Source: CAYGZQ01 sp964354375 [NCBI: uncultured Planctomycetota bacterium] (GTDB lineage Bacteria; JAJVIF01; JAPKYR01). From it: DNA of 28,393 nucleotides. Shown one piece after another: positions 18,120 through 26,273 of the stretch. A program made the translations under genes and the position numbers. The notes beneath the pieces are model-generated. The model searched no databases. It saw nothing but the letters and a program-made list of their open reading frames with translations, and was not told the origin of the DNA. The stretch's first letter is position 1. Each line of letters starts with the position of its first letter. The stretch is from the NCBI GenBank assembly GCA_964354375.1, contig CAYGZQ010000041.1, positions 1 to 28,393 on the forward strand, given 5' to 3'.

Positions 18120-18300
18120 CGCCGCACATTAGTGATCCGGGAATGCCCCCTCATGATGCAGTGCAGGCTCAGGGGGGATTACGGGCCGTAACGGCGCGTT
18201 ATCTAGCCTTCACAACTAGCCGGCAGCGGGGATTCGGGCAACAACCCTCTGGTGGCAAACCGAAACGGGAGCTCCTTGCTTCTCTAAGGTATGGGAGGCT
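18120..18300. other. Gene-free junction before the restriction-modification pair
   Basis: No gene or tRNA was seen. A weak stem pairs CCCCCT near 18144 with AGGGGG near 18171 and could help end the htpX transcript. No clear direct repeat or attachment site marks an insertion edge. Confidence 0.4.
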
Positions 18301-18329
18301 TTGACAAGCCTACTAAACTAATGTATATT
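18301..18329 (+). promoter_or_regulatory. Near-consensus promoter of the restriction-modification pair
   Basis: TTGACA (18301-18306) is a perfect -35 box, and TATATT (18324-18329) follows after 17 bp. The leader to the GTG at 18364 would be about 28 bases. It is the closest match to the sigma-70 consensus -35 in the window, unlike the TTGC-type boxes of neighbouring genes. Confidence 0.7.
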
Positions 18330-18363
18330 TCCGTGTGGTCTATCTGGCTAGATCGGAACCGAC

Positions 18364-19662
18364 GTGGCCACTGAATCGCTGCAACAATTGGATCTCTTTG
18401 ACCTCTCGCCAGGCAGAGAGAAACCCGACACCTCATCCACTTTCGCCAGCAACCTCCGACTGCCAATTCATCGCTGGTTCCGATTTTCCGCTGGCTTCTC
18501 GGCGTCTTGGGCTAGAGAAGTCATCCAAGCTGAATATCGAGAAGGGCGGGAGAGGGTACTTGACCCTTTCGCAGGATCTGGCACTGTGTTGCTCGAAGCG
18601 CAGAGGGCAGGCGTACAGAGCGTAGGGATTGAGGCGCATCCTTTCATCCATCGCGTAGCTCAAGCGAAGTTGTACTGGAGAGAAGATCCAGCTCAGTTGC
18701 TGAAATTCGGACTGAGCATCCTTGAGAAAGCGCAGAAAAACAGCTTCGGGCCTGCGATCTATCCGAAGCTGATTCATAAATGCTTTCCCTCTGAAGTTCT
18801 CTGTCAATTGCACGCCCTGCTAAGAGCATGGGAGTCCGAGCAAGATGCAGGACCCTTAGCAGAGTTGTCTTGGCTGGCGTTGATCTCGATATTGCGCGAT
18901 TGCTCCCCTGTTGGGACAGCTCAGTGGCAGTATGTCTTGCCGAAAAAGAAGAAGGTACGAATTCTGGAACCGTTCCAAGCCTATCACATGAGGCTCCAAA
19001 TGTTCTGTTTCGATATGTATTCGCGGCGCTCAATAGAGGCGGGACCCAATCCCATATTGCACCTTGATGATGCACGGGTGTGTTCTGATCTGGACGATAG
19101 TTCCATTGATCTGGTAATCACATCACCGCCGTATGCAAATAATTACGACTATGCTGATGCGACCAGACTCGAAATGACCTTCCTTGGTCAAGTCTGTGGC
19201 TGGGGTGACTTGCAGGATTCTGTCAGAAAACACCTCATCTGTTCTTGCACCCAGCATGTGTCGTCGCTCCGGGGAAAGCTGGCCGCAATGCTGGAGGATC
19301 CCTATTTGACCGCTATCCGGAAGGAAATCGGCCCGGTGGCTCAGAGAATGGCAACAGAGAAACTGAGTCGTGGTGGCAAGAAAGACTACGACTTAATGAT
19401 TTGTGCTTACTTCTCCGACATGTCTCGGGTATGGCATGCGTTGAGAAGGATTACATCGCCTCACTCTCTTGTCTGTTTCGTCGTTGGGGACTCGGCACCT
19501 TATGGAATACACGTTCCCGTAGAAACATGGCTGGGAGAACTTGCATTATCAGCCGGATTCAGATCTTTTCGATTCGAGAAAACTCGTGACAGAAACGTAA
19601 AATGGAAGAATCGGAAGCACAGAGTCCCTCTTCAAGAAGGGCGACTGTGGGTTACGGGGTGA
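18364..19662 (+). CDS. DNA methyltransferase, TSPPY type (N4-cytosine or N6-adenine)
   Basis: This 432-residue modification enzyme transfers methyl groups from S-adenosylmethionine to an amino group in DNA. The cofactor motif DPFAGSGT lies at 67-74 with GIEAHP at 88-93. The catalytic motif TSPPY at 253-257 is followed by ANNYDYAD. The catalytic motif comes after the cofactor motif, with about 180 residues between them, probably including target recognition. The N-terminus has an HRWFRFSAGFSA segment typical of one subgroup. Ser at TSPPY is commoner in N4-cytosine enzymes, but this does not settle the base. The GTG start lacks a strong ribosome site. Codon use looks more AT-rich than in neighbours. 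The nuclease-like gene begins three bases after the stop, so this is probably the protecting half of a type II pair. Confidence 0.9.
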   Translation: MATESLQQLDLFDLSPGREKPDTSSTFASNLRLPIHRWFRFSAGFSASWAREVIQAEYREGRERVLDPFAGSGTVLLEAQRAGVQSVGIEAHPFIHRVAQAKLYWREDPAQLLKFGLSILEKAQKNSFGPAIYPKLIHKCFPSEVLCQLHALLRAWESEQDAGPLAELSWLALISILRDCSPVGTAQWQYVLPKKKKVRILEPFQAYHMRLQMFCFDMYSRRSIEAGPNPILHLDDARVCSDLDDSSIDLVITSPPYANNYDYADATRLEMTFLGQVCGWGDLQDSVRKHLICSCTQHVSSLRGKLAAMLEDPYLTAIRKEIGPVAQRMATEKLSRGGKKDYDLMICAYFSDMSRVWHALRRITSPHSLVCFVVGDSAPYGIHVPVETWLGELALSAGFRSFRFEKTRDRNVKWKNRKHRVPLQEGRLWVTG

Positions 19663-19665
19663 GAA

Positions 19666-20550
19666 GTGGCGAAATCGAACGCGCATGTCTTTGGACAGAT
19701 AATCGGGGAGCTGGTGGAGCAAGCCATTAAACCCTGCCTCAGCACGTTTGCATCCGAGCACGGCCTCTTCCTCGATAGTAAAGGGAAAAGACCGGCTCGG
19801 CCAGGCAAAAGGGTTAGGTGGACGGACCACTTGGGGAATGGCCATGATCTGGATTTCGTCATGGAAAGAGGAGGGGCCCCAGATACCGTTGGTATCCCGG
19901 TCGCCTTTATCGAAACGGCTTGGCGCAGCTACACGAAACACTCACGCAATAAAGCACAGGAGATCCAGGGGGCAATTCAGCCCCTAGTCGAGACTTATCG
20001 CGTGTATCGCCCTTTCGCTGGCGTAATCCTAGTAGGGGTCTTTACACAAGGCGCAATGGACCAGCTCAAATCTCTGGGCTTTAGCATCCTATACTTTCCG
20101 CGCGAGCCAGTAGACAAGGCTTTTGAACTCTTCGGGATCGATGCCAGTTTCGATGAGGATACCCCAGAGCGAGACATCCGACGGAAGATCAATGCGTGGA
20201 ATAAACTAAGCCCGAAACAGCAGGATGCAATTGGTCAAGCCCTTGTTGACGCGAAAAAAGCTGAGATAGCTGAGTTCCTCAAACAGCTCGAGGTTGCTGC
20301 GACAAGGCGAATAGCGCAAGTTCGGGTTCTTCCGTTACACGGTGATCCCGTCGAGCTTTCATCATTGGACAAGGCAAGAGTCTTCATAGAGAACTATGAG
20401 GTCAAGCGCAAGGGACGAAGAAGCATCTTCGTGCGATTCGAGATACAAGTCCGATTCACGAACGGCGATTCTGTCGAAGGCAAGTTCGCCGCAAAAGAGC
20501 ACGCGCTTGAATTCCTTCTCGCTGTTTCTGCGGGATGCGGTTCCGCCTAG
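19666..20550 (+). CDS. Probable restriction endonuclease, PD-(D/E)XK-like
   Basis: This 294-residue protein is placed as the cleaving partner of the upstream methyltransferase. A PD-(D/E)XK-like core is visible: GHDLDFV with Asp61/Asp63, then a strand AFIETAW with Glu83, then YTKHSRNKAQE with Lys91 and Lys96. The usual Lys two residues after Glu is absent (Ala instead), so one of the downstream Lys may replace it. Residues about 165-230 look helical. The C-terminal 70 residues have beta strands (FVRFEIQVRF) and could contact DNA. The GTG start lies three bases past the methyltransferase stop, implying coupled translation. Endonuclease function rests on context plus motif; no recognition sequence can be read. 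The gene ends 56 bp before an opposing operon. Confidence 0.7.
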   Translation: MAKSNAHVFGQIIGELVEQAIKPCLSTFASEHGLFLDSKGKRPARPGKRVRWTDHLGNGHDLDFVMERGGAPDTVGIPVAFIETAWRSYTKHSRNKAQEIQGAIQPLVETYRVYRPFAGVILVGVFTQGAMDQLKSLGFSILYFPREPVDKAFELFGIDASFDEDTPERDIRRKINAWNKLSPKQQDAIGQALVDAKKAEIAEFLKQLEVAATRRIAQVRVLPLHGDPVELSSLDKARVFIENYEVKRKGRRSIFVRFEIQVRFTNGDSVEGKFAAKEHALEFLLAVSAGCGSA

Positions 20551-20606
20551 GGCTCATTCGCTGAAGAGGCAGAACCCACAGAAATCCCTCAGTCTTGGGT
20601 GGCTCG

Positions 20607-21707
20607 TCAGCCATCCTCCGGCGTCAGGGGCTCGAAATCGAGGAAATAGAAATCCGTGATCGCGTCGGTGCCCAGGAACTCGCCGATCGCCCTGAGTATG
20701 TCCTTGCCGCACTCGTACTTCCCGCCTATGCTGCCCAGCCCGTCGTCGCCGGACCATTCCCGTCCCGATACGGTCTCGATCGCGAGGTCCGTGACAGCGT
20801 CCTTCAGGCTGTTCAATTGACGGGCAACCGCAGGGTCTTCGATATACAGGCTGAAAGTAAACTCGAGGCGGTCGTATTTCCCCGACGAGTCGCTTATCGG
20901 GGCGATCATAGGCTCGTCGGCGAAGCCGTGATAAAGCTCCTCGAAAACGGCGGGCCCTTCGTCCGAACCGGCTTCATCTTCAATGGGAATGGTCCCTTCC
21001 TGACGCGGGAACTGCATGCCGGAGAGGTCCGGGTTGACTTCGTGGTTATAGTAGGCGGTCCGATAACCCGCAAGGGGTCCGATGGGCGGAGTGAAGACGG
21101 TCGTGAAGCCGGACGGCACGAGGACGCCGTCGATGGTCACCCATGCGAGGTCGGTTACCGCGGCGGTTCCCTCGGGGAAATCCGCCGTGGCTCTCAGGGG
21201 CTGATAATTGTCCTTGCTGATGCACAGTGTGAACGGTGGATTGGGGCTGTTGAGATCGATGGGTCGGAAGAGGATCTGCCACGCCGGGTCGCCCTCCCAA
21301 ACAGCCGAGCCCTGGTAGACAGTCGTCCATTCGGTTTCGAGGAGGTCGAGGAAATCAGGCCGGCTGAGCAGGACATGATTCACCGCTGGATGTCCGGAGC
21401 CCATGGTCTCGGCTGCGGCAGCCGATTCCCCGGACAGCTCGAATGTGCACAGCCAGTCGTCCGGAGCACGCCACGCGGCGGTCAGAGGCGTCTGCAGAGG
21501 AAGCACCCCTGCCGCACCCGACGTTTCAGCGTCCAGGCTCAGAGACAGGTCGCCCCGAAACGTAAGAGAGGTCAGCGTGGCGGGTTTTCGAGCGTCGCTG
21601 ATGCCCTGGAGAACATCGCTCAAAGTGGTTGCGCTCACACGTTCGCTGATCAGAAGTACCGAGACAGCGAGAAGGATTACGTTGAGTATTCTTTGAATCC
21701 GGGGCAT
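20607..21707 (-). CDS. Exported protein with C-terminal FliL-like domain
   Basis: This is a 366-residue protein with a signal peptide or anchor at 1-26 (possible cleavage after RVSA). Residues about 27-230 are beta-rich and resemble the LolA/LppX half-barrel in style: an N-terminal helix TLSDVLQGISDA, then alternating strands. An acidic linker follows (about 235-276). Residues 277-358 resemble the periplasmic domain of FliL: a LEFTFSLYIED strand, a helix with LKDAVTDLAIETVSG, and a final strand TDFYFLDFEPL. It is the last gene of a minus-strand operon, nine bases after the DUF58 gene. It has no clear ribosome site, so translation may be coupled. Both domain assignments are by eye; the FliL resemblance is the stronger. 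Function unknown, probably envelope-associated. Confidence 0.7.
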   Translation of the reverse strand: MPRIQRILNVILLAVSVLLISERVSATTLSDVLQGISDARKPATLTSLTFRGDLSLSLDAETSGAAGVLPLQTPLTAAWRAPDDWLCTFELSGESAAAAETMGSGHPAVNHVLLSRPDFLDLLETEWTTVYQGSAVWEGDPAWQILFRPIDLNSPNPPFTLCISKDNYQPLRATADFPEGTAAVTDLAWVTIDGVLVPSGFTTVFTPPIGPLAGYRTAYYNHEVNPDLSGMQFPRQEGTIPIEDEAGSDEGPAVFEELYHGFADEPMIAPISDSSGKYDRLEFTFSLYIEDPAVARQLNSLKDAVTDLAIETVSGREWSGDDGLGSIGGKYECGKDILRAIGEFLGTDAITDFYFLDFEPLTPEDG

Positions 21708-21716
21708 GGGAATATT

Positions 21717-23066
21717 CTATGCGAAAGTGCGACCCAGGAACAGGTCGCCGATGTTATCGCCTCGGGATACTAAGATTTCACCGACGCTGGAAGCAGGAGT
21801 GCGAGCGGTAGGAACCACGGGCTCGGTGGAGCCGCGTCGGCGTTTCATCGCGGCAAGTCCGCTGTCGATTGAGACAACGAACGTGGACGGGTCGACGCGG
21901 ACGATGAGCGACCTGACACCGTCGCCCGCCCTCGCATCGCCGCGCGCAAGCGCCTCGGCTGGAGCGGGATCGGTCCTCGGCGTGAGGAGGATGCAGCCGG
22001 AGTCGCGAAAATCGCGCCGTATGTTCTCCAGCGAATCTTCGATCGGGCTCTGCCGTTTCGCCTGGAGCCTTGCCAGCATGTGCTGAGCCTGAAGAAGAGC
22101 GGCCCTGGAGCTGTGCGAGATGATCTCGACATTCTCAGCCACGACGATGAGGGTCCAGGGCCTTCCGATGTCGGCGCCGGCGCTCGCAAGGCTCAGAGCC
22201 AGAGTTATCAGGTACTCGGTGGGATTCTCCGCACCCTCCCCGATATCCCCGCACCTGTCGGCATCGAGGATTATCAGGATCTCTTCCTCGACCTCGCGCT
22301 GGAACTGGCGGACGATCAGTGTGCCGTGTTTTGCGGTGAGGGGCCAGTGGACGCCCCGCAGGCCGTCGCTCTCGGTGTAGGGACGTATCCCGAGAAACTC
22401 GTGGCTGTGTCCCTCCTTGCTGATGAGATGTTCCTGCTCCCGGGCGCCGAGCTTGGCGGGGATGGAGGGTATGCCGCTCATGATGACCCATGCCGGCAAA
22501 ACCAGGCATTCATCCGGGATTGGAAGCCATTTTGTCAGGGTGAAGATGCCGAACGGATCGCCGCCCTCGACCGCCACGGGTCCGAATTTGAACAGGCCCC
22601 GTACCGGGGGTACGAAATGCAGAATGCCCTCCGAGCTCTCGCCCCGCTGAATTCTCAAAATTGCGATGTAGCCGGGCGTTTCGAACGTCTGCTCCTCGGG
22701 AGAGCTTGAGGGTCGCTCCCTGAAAACGCGATCCCAGATACGTACATGGAAAAGGATGAGAAGTGATCCGGTTGATATCCTGTAGGTGACCGGCACGCTC
22801 TCGCCCACCATCGCTTCATCCTTGACCTCCCGCACAAGGCGGAGTCGGGTAGAAGCCAGCCATGCCCACAGCAGGGCCACCCCCACGAAAGAGAACAGCG
22901 AGAGCGAGACCAGAAGCAGGAGGTAATGGGGAACTCTCAGAAACGCGCCCAGAGCCAGTGCGCCGAAAGCCAGGATGAGTTTGCCTTCGAGGCTCGCCTT
23001 CCTGAGCAGCAGGATTCCGATGATGATGACAAGAACGATCGCCGCGATGAACAGGGGGCGTGTCAT
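21717..23066 (-). CDS. DUF58-family membrane protein, MoxR partner
   Basis: This is a 449-residue protein. Two or three hydrophobic segments at about 4-72 anchor it in the inner membrane. The rest is a beta-rich region with GDPFGIF at 169-174 followed by the DUF58 signature RPYTESDGLRGVHW at 228-241, then RQFQREVEEEILIILDAD, which enters a von Willebrand A-like fold. The conserved Asp-x-Arg of the signature is present as Asp234-Gly-Leu-Arg237. DUF58 proteins occur next to MoxR ATPases and are thought to be client or adaptor proteins for them. The ATG overlaps the stop of the MoxR gene (ATGA, 23063-23066), so the two are translationally coupled. No missing key residue was noted. Confidence 0.88.
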   Translation of the reverse strand: MTRPLFIAAIVLVIIIGILLLRKASLEGKLILAFGALALGAFLRVPHYLLLLVSLSLFSFVGVALLWAWLASTRLRLVREVKDEAMVGESVPVTYRISTGSLLILFHVRIWDRVFRERPSSSPEEQTFETPGYIAILRIQRGESSEGILHFVPPVRGLFKFGPVAVEGGDPFGIFTLTKWLPIPDECLVLPAWVIMSGIPSIPAKLGAREQEHLISKEGHSHEFLGIRPYTESDGLRGVHWPLTAKHGTLIVRQFQREVEEEILIILDADRCGDIGEGAENPTEYLITLALSLASAGADIGRPWTLIVVAENVEIISHSSRAALLQAQHMLARLQAKRQSPIEDSLENIRRDFRDSGCILLTPRTDPAPAEALARGDARAGDGVRSLIVRVDPSTFVVSIDSGLAAMKRRRGSTEPVVPTARTPASSVGEILVSRGDNIGDLFLGRTFA

Positions 23067-24100
23067 CGTTTGTCACCCATCGGTCCGACCCTTGCCAGAA
23101 GCGTGTTGATGAGATCGGTGACCGCTTCGTCGGAGTATCCGGCCTGGGGCTTGAGAATCATCCGGTGGGCAAGGACCGACTGCGCGATTTCCTTTATGTC
23201 GTGCGGGACCACGTAGTCGCGCCCTCGAATCAGGGCTATCGCCTGTCCGGCTCGGAAAAGTCCCAGGCTTCCGCGAGGGCTGGCGCCGATGTGTATGTTC
23301 GAATCGGCCCGCGTGCTTCCGACGAGCCTGACGATGTAATCCAGGAGATCGTCCTCGACATGTATTGTCCGCACGGTCTTCTGCAGCCTCAGGACATCCT
23401 GCAGGGACAGCACGGCGGCGATATCTTCGAGAGGATGCCTTTCGGCCTGATCGATCAGCATCCGCTTTTCCTCAGCGCCGTCGAGGTAGCCGAGCCTGAG
23501 GCGCATCAGGAATCGATCTTTCTGTGCCTCCGGAAGGGGGTACGTGCCCTGGTACTCGATCGGGTTCTGCGTGGCGACGACCATGAAAGAGGGGGGCAGG
23601 CGGAAAGTGGTGCGCTCGAGGGTGACCTGGTATTCCTCCATGCATTCGAGGAGCGCGGACTGGGTTCTGGGCGTGGCCCGGTTGATTTCGTCGGCAAGGA
23701 CAATGTCGGCGAAGACCGGCCCGGGTCGGAACTGGAACTCGCCGGTCTTCTGGTTGTAGACGTAGGTGCCGGTGATGTCGGACGGGAGAAGGTCCGGCGT
23801 GCACTGGATGCGCTGGAACGATCCCTCGATGCTCTTCGAGAGAGCTTTCGCCAGGGTCGTCTTGCCTGTGCCCGGAACGTCCTCGAGCAGAAGATGTCCT
23901 CTCGCCAGAAGACAGACAATGGCCATGTCGACCTGCAGCGACTTGCCAATGATCACCCTCTCCATGTTCCCCTTCAGAACGCTTACCGTCCTGATCGCGT
24001 CCTTGATCGGAAACGGCTCCACCCCGACGAGAGCGACCTCCTCCTGGACGTGGATGAAATCCTCCTTGGTGGCGGATGGTGCGGGCTGAGTGTCTGGCAT
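23063..24100 (-). CDS. MoxR-family AAA+ ATPase
   Basis: This 345-residue chaperone-like ATPase is thought to mature or activate partner proteins such as its VWA/DUF58 neighbour. Walker A VPGTGKTT is at 75-82 and Walker B ends in Asp137-Glu138 within ADEINRA. The family sensor segment TQNPIEYQGTYPLPEAQ runs from 177, and the C-terminal lid holds SPRGSLGLFRA. Length matches the family. The ATG at 24100 is preceded by AAAAGGG on the minus strand. The open frame continues upstream to 24313 but that stretch lies in intergenic palindromes and lacks MoxR sequence. The upstream region shows a TACAAT box (minus strand, 24148 to 24143) but no good -35. First gene of a three-gene operon with DUF58 and the FliL-like protein. 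Confidence 0.93.
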   Translation of the reverse strand: MPDTQPAPSATKEDFIHVQEEVALVGVEPFPIKDAIRTVSVLKGNMERVIIGKSLQVDMAIVCLLARGHLLLEDVPGTGKTTLAKALSKSIEGSFQRIQCTPDLLPSDITGTYVYNQKTGEFQFRPGPVFADIVLADEINRATPRTQSALLECMEEYQVTLERTTFRLPPSFMVVATQNPIEYQGTYPLPEAQKDRFLMRLRLGYLDGAEEKRMLIDQAERHPLEDIAAVLSLQDVLRLQKTVRTIHVEDDLLDYIVRLVGSTRADSNIHIGASPRGSLGLFRAGQAIALIRGRDYVVPHDIKEIAQSVLAHRMILKPQAGYSDEAVTDLINTLLARVGPMGDKR

Positions 24101-24207
24101 GTCCCTTTTCTCTCTTTTTTCCCCGGATAGTAAGACCGGTCTATTGTACTTTATATGAGGGCGGTCGCGCATGCAGAGTTCAAAGTGGGCAACTCCCTGA
24201 CAAGAGT

Positions 24208-24366
24208 GTAGCCCGGGAACCCGCTTTGCGGTTGTCTCGACTCGCGTCTCTCCCTTAGGAAAGCGGGTTCCCGGGTGCGGGTAAGGGACGCGATCCCGGG
24301 AACCTGTTTCCATCCGCGGAACAGGTTGATCGACCGCTTTCGCATGGAAACAGGTTCCCGGGCTAC
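24208..24366. repeat. Composite palindromic intergenic element
   Basis: Two large hairpins lie side by side. CCCGGGAACCCGCTTT (24212-24227) matches its complement at 24260-24275. A perfect 19-bp arm beginning CCCGGGAACCTG (24295-24313) matches its complement at 24344-24362. The outer edges GTAGCCCGGGAACC (24208-24221) and GGTTCCCGGGCTAC (24353-24366) are also complementary, so the unit is bounded by 14-bp inverted repeats. It resembles a REP pair or MITE. Confidence 0.7.
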
Positions 24367-24388
24367 CCCTGCTTCAATGGCAAGAAAG

Positions 24389-24428
24389 AACCATGCGCAG
24401 GATGCGCATGTTACGCACCTGTTGCGTA
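24389..24428. repeat. Hairpin repeats ATGCGC-N5-GCGCAT and TACGCA-N5-TGCGTA
   Basis: AACCATGCGC (24389-24398), five bases, then GCGCATGTT (24404-24412) form one hairpin. TACGCA (24412-24417), five bases, then TGCGTA (24423-24428) form another right after it. The first is the same element as those at 25731-25797, on the other side of the adjacent gene. Confidence 0.6.
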
Positions 24429-24450
24429 CGGTGGTTCCGGGGGGTATGAT
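24422..24450 (+). promoter_or_regulatory. Promoter of the secreted propeller-like gene
   Basis: TTGCGT (24422-24427) and TATGAT (24445-24450) are 17 bp apart, giving a start near 24457 and a leader of about 30 bases. The -35 box lies in the right arm of the hairpin that ends at 24428. Confidence 0.45.
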
Positions 24451-24486
24451 CGACATCTCAGTGGAGATCGAAACGAGGTGTTTGCC

Positions 24487-25728
24487 GTGAGAACGAGACC
24501 CGCCGCAGTAGTTGGATTCATACTTTCGCTAATAGGCGTTTTCTGCATACAAGCGCTTGCAGGTCCCGTTCTGATGCCTGCGAGGGCTCAGGACCAGGGA
24601 GATTCGCAGCCCGCGACCGTCGAAACGCCCCGGGCTGAGATCGAGTACTGGACGCTTCCCGGTCAGGGCGCCGGTCCGCTCGTTGTGAACGACGGAGACG
24701 GCACTCTCTGGACGTTTTTCCACCAGACCGGGAACCTGGTTGCGCTGAGCGCTACGGACGGTTCCGCCTTGTTAGACGTGCCCATGAGCATCAGTCCGAC
24801 CGCCTTGGCGTTCACTCCCGACTGGTCGATCGCATTTCTTGCGGGGGAGCCGCTGGATGACCAGATCATCGATGTCGGCGTGGTGCAGGCGATCGACACG
24901 ACGAACGGGGTCGCGCTGGGGGAGATCGAGCTCGAAGGCTCATGCAATGCCGTGTGCGCAACCGACAGCGGGATTCTCTACGCGGCGTGCGGGATGCAGT
25001 ACGGGTACGAGGGAACGATCTATCGACTCTCATGGAAGACCGCAGCTGATGGAGCAATCGCTTTCGCTGTAGAGGCGCAGGCGACTTGCGGGAAAGTCCC
25101 CTGGGCCATCGCGCTCTACGACGATACCCTGTATGTCACCGACCTGGAGCTGCAATGGACGGCGCAGCCCGACGGGACAATGGGTCCGCCGTACGGCTCC
25201 TGGGTGTGGGAGTACGATCCCGAAAGCCTGGAGCTCAATGATCGATCATGGGTCGGGATCAACCCGAGCCGGCTCGGGGTGACTGAGTTCGGAGTTCTGT
25301 CGGGTTGCTCCGGCAGCAAGCAGAGCGAAGGCGAGATGGTTGAGCCGTCGCTATCGCTGATCGGAGGTCCCGGCGAGACCGAGCCGATCGTGATAGGGAC
25401 AACTGGCGCGAGCGATCTTGCGGTCGCCCCTGACGGGACCTGGGCGGTGGCGTCGCTGTCGGACTGGGCCCTGGCTCCGCCATGGTCGGCTGCTGCGATG
25501 CTGCAGCAAATGAAGCCCGGCGCCTCCGGTGAGGCAAGGCGATGGGTGTACACAGGGGACTTGGCCTACGTGGCGTTCGAAGACGGGAAGCCGGTCGCCG
25601 CGAGAACTCAGCTCTTCACCGATTCGTTCATCAGGGCTGTGGCGGTCTCGCCGGATGGAACCACGATTTATGCGCTTCAGAGCGAGCCGGAGCGCATAGC
25701 AGTGATTCCAGTCGAGGCGATCAAGTAG
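24487..25728 (+). CDS. Secreted beta-propeller-like protein of unknown function
   Basis: This is a 413-residue protein with a classical signal peptide (RTRP..., hydrophobic core, likely cleavage after ARA near residue 32-35). The mature part has repeated short strands with patterns such as DGDGTLWTFF, LAVAPDGTWAVASL and VAVSPDGTTIYAL, as in WD40/YVTN-like propellers that fold into six or seven blades. Four or five Cys are scattered in the middle (for example GSCNAVCAT), possibly disulfide-bonded. The GTG at 24487 is preferred because GAGGTG lies six bases before it. An in-frame GTG at 24478 is the alternative and adds three residues. It diverges from the MoxR operon and stands alone, flanked by hairpin repeats. 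No catalytic residues were recognised; a binding role is inferred. Confidence 0.8.
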   Translation: MRTRPAAVVGFILSLIGVFCIQALAGPVLMPARAQDQGDSQPATVETPRAEIEYWTLPGQGAGPLVVNDGDGTLWTFFHQTGNLVALSATDGSALLDVPMSISPTALAFTPDWSIAFLAGEPLDDQIIDVGVVQAIDTTNGVALGEIELEGSCNAVCATDSGILYAACGMQYGYEGTIYRLSWKTAADGAIAFAVEAQATCGKVPWAIALYDDTLYVTDLELQWTAQPDGTMGPPYGSWVWEYDPESLELNDRSWVGINPSRLGVTEFGVLSGCSGSKQSEGEMVEPSLSLIGGPGETEPIVIGTTGASDLAVAPDGTWAVASLSDWALAPPWSAAAMLQQMKPGASGEARRWVYTGDLAYVAFEDGKPVAARTQLFTDSFIRAVAVSPDGTTIYALQSEPERIAVIPVEAIK

Positions 25729-25730
25729 CC

Positions 25731-25797
25731 ATGCGCCTCCGGCGCATAGTTCCTCCCTTTCCCCCCAGATAAGAACCATGCGCGGGACGCGCATGGT
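25731..25797. repeat. Pair of ATGCGC-N5-GCGCAT hairpin repeats
   Basis: ATGCGC (25731-25736), CTCCG, GCGCAT (25742-25747) form a hairpin starting two bases after the stop codon. ACCATGCGC (25775-25783), GGGAC, GCGCATGGT (25789-25797) form a perfect nine-pair one. The latter shares AAGAACCATGCGC with the copy at 24389. They may serve as transcript ends but lack T tracts. Confidence 0.65.
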
Positions 25798-25950
25798 ACT
25801 TACCCCCAACATTAGCAGGATGGGACGGTAATCGGTACATCCCCGTGGATGATACTATTATGCGCCCGCTCAAAGGGGGCGGATGGTGACTATCTGTCGG
25901 AGAATCGACCCGGTGAAAACTTGTCTATCAAGCAGGAATCGGAGGCAGGG

Positions 25951-26259
25951 GTGACGGAAATCGGACGTCGCACAGCGATGCTCGTAGGCACCGGGGCACT
26001 GGCGATATGCGTCCTGGTGGGGCTTTACTACGGCGGGGACATCGTAACGGTCTGTATCAACGGGCTTGCGGCGGGCATGGTCTTCGGGCTCGGAGGCCTG
26101 CTCATCGGAAATCTCATCGAAAGCTATGTTTACAGGGCGGCGAGACGGGAGCTTGAACGACAGGCGCTCATGAGGGAGCTTCAAAAGGAGCTCAGGGAAT
26201 CCGAGCAGAAGGAGAAGGCCGCCGGAACCAAGGAGGCGACCGGCGAGGCCGGCGCCTAG
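25951..26259 (+). CDS. Small membrane protein with charged tail
   Basis: This is a 102-residue protein that I do not recognise. Two hydrophobic segments (about 10-26 and 32-52, Gly-rich with GLGGLLIG) precede a strongly charged helix (about 57-100) rich in Arg, Glu, Lys and Gln. The helix may be cytoplasmic and coiled-coil-forming. The GTG at 25951 was chosen because GGAGG lies five bases upstream. Earlier in-frame starts at 25921 (TTG) and 25849 (ATG) lack good ribosome sites and would put about 10-34 polar residues before the first segment. The next gene begins 14 bases after the stop, and the sigma gene follows that, so these three probably form one operon. Confidence 0.65.
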   Translation: MTEIGRRTAMLVGTGALAICVLVGLYYGGDIVTVCINGLAAGMVFGLGGLLIGNLIESYVYRAARRELERQALMRELQKELRESEQKEKAAGTKEATGEAGA

Positions 26260-26273
26260 TGCCGTTCTGAGTC

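Noticed and set aside
20595-21773. 392-residue plus-strand open frame over the FliL-like gene
   Set aside because: The minus-strand product has a signal peptide, domain structure and operon spacing; the plus-strand one has none.
23060-24130. 356-residue plus-strand open frame over moxR
   Set aside because: It is a shadow of an unmistakable MoxR ATPase.
24101-24313. N-terminal extension of MoxR
   Set aside because: It runs through intergenic palindromes, and ATG24100 has a good ribosome site and matches the family start.
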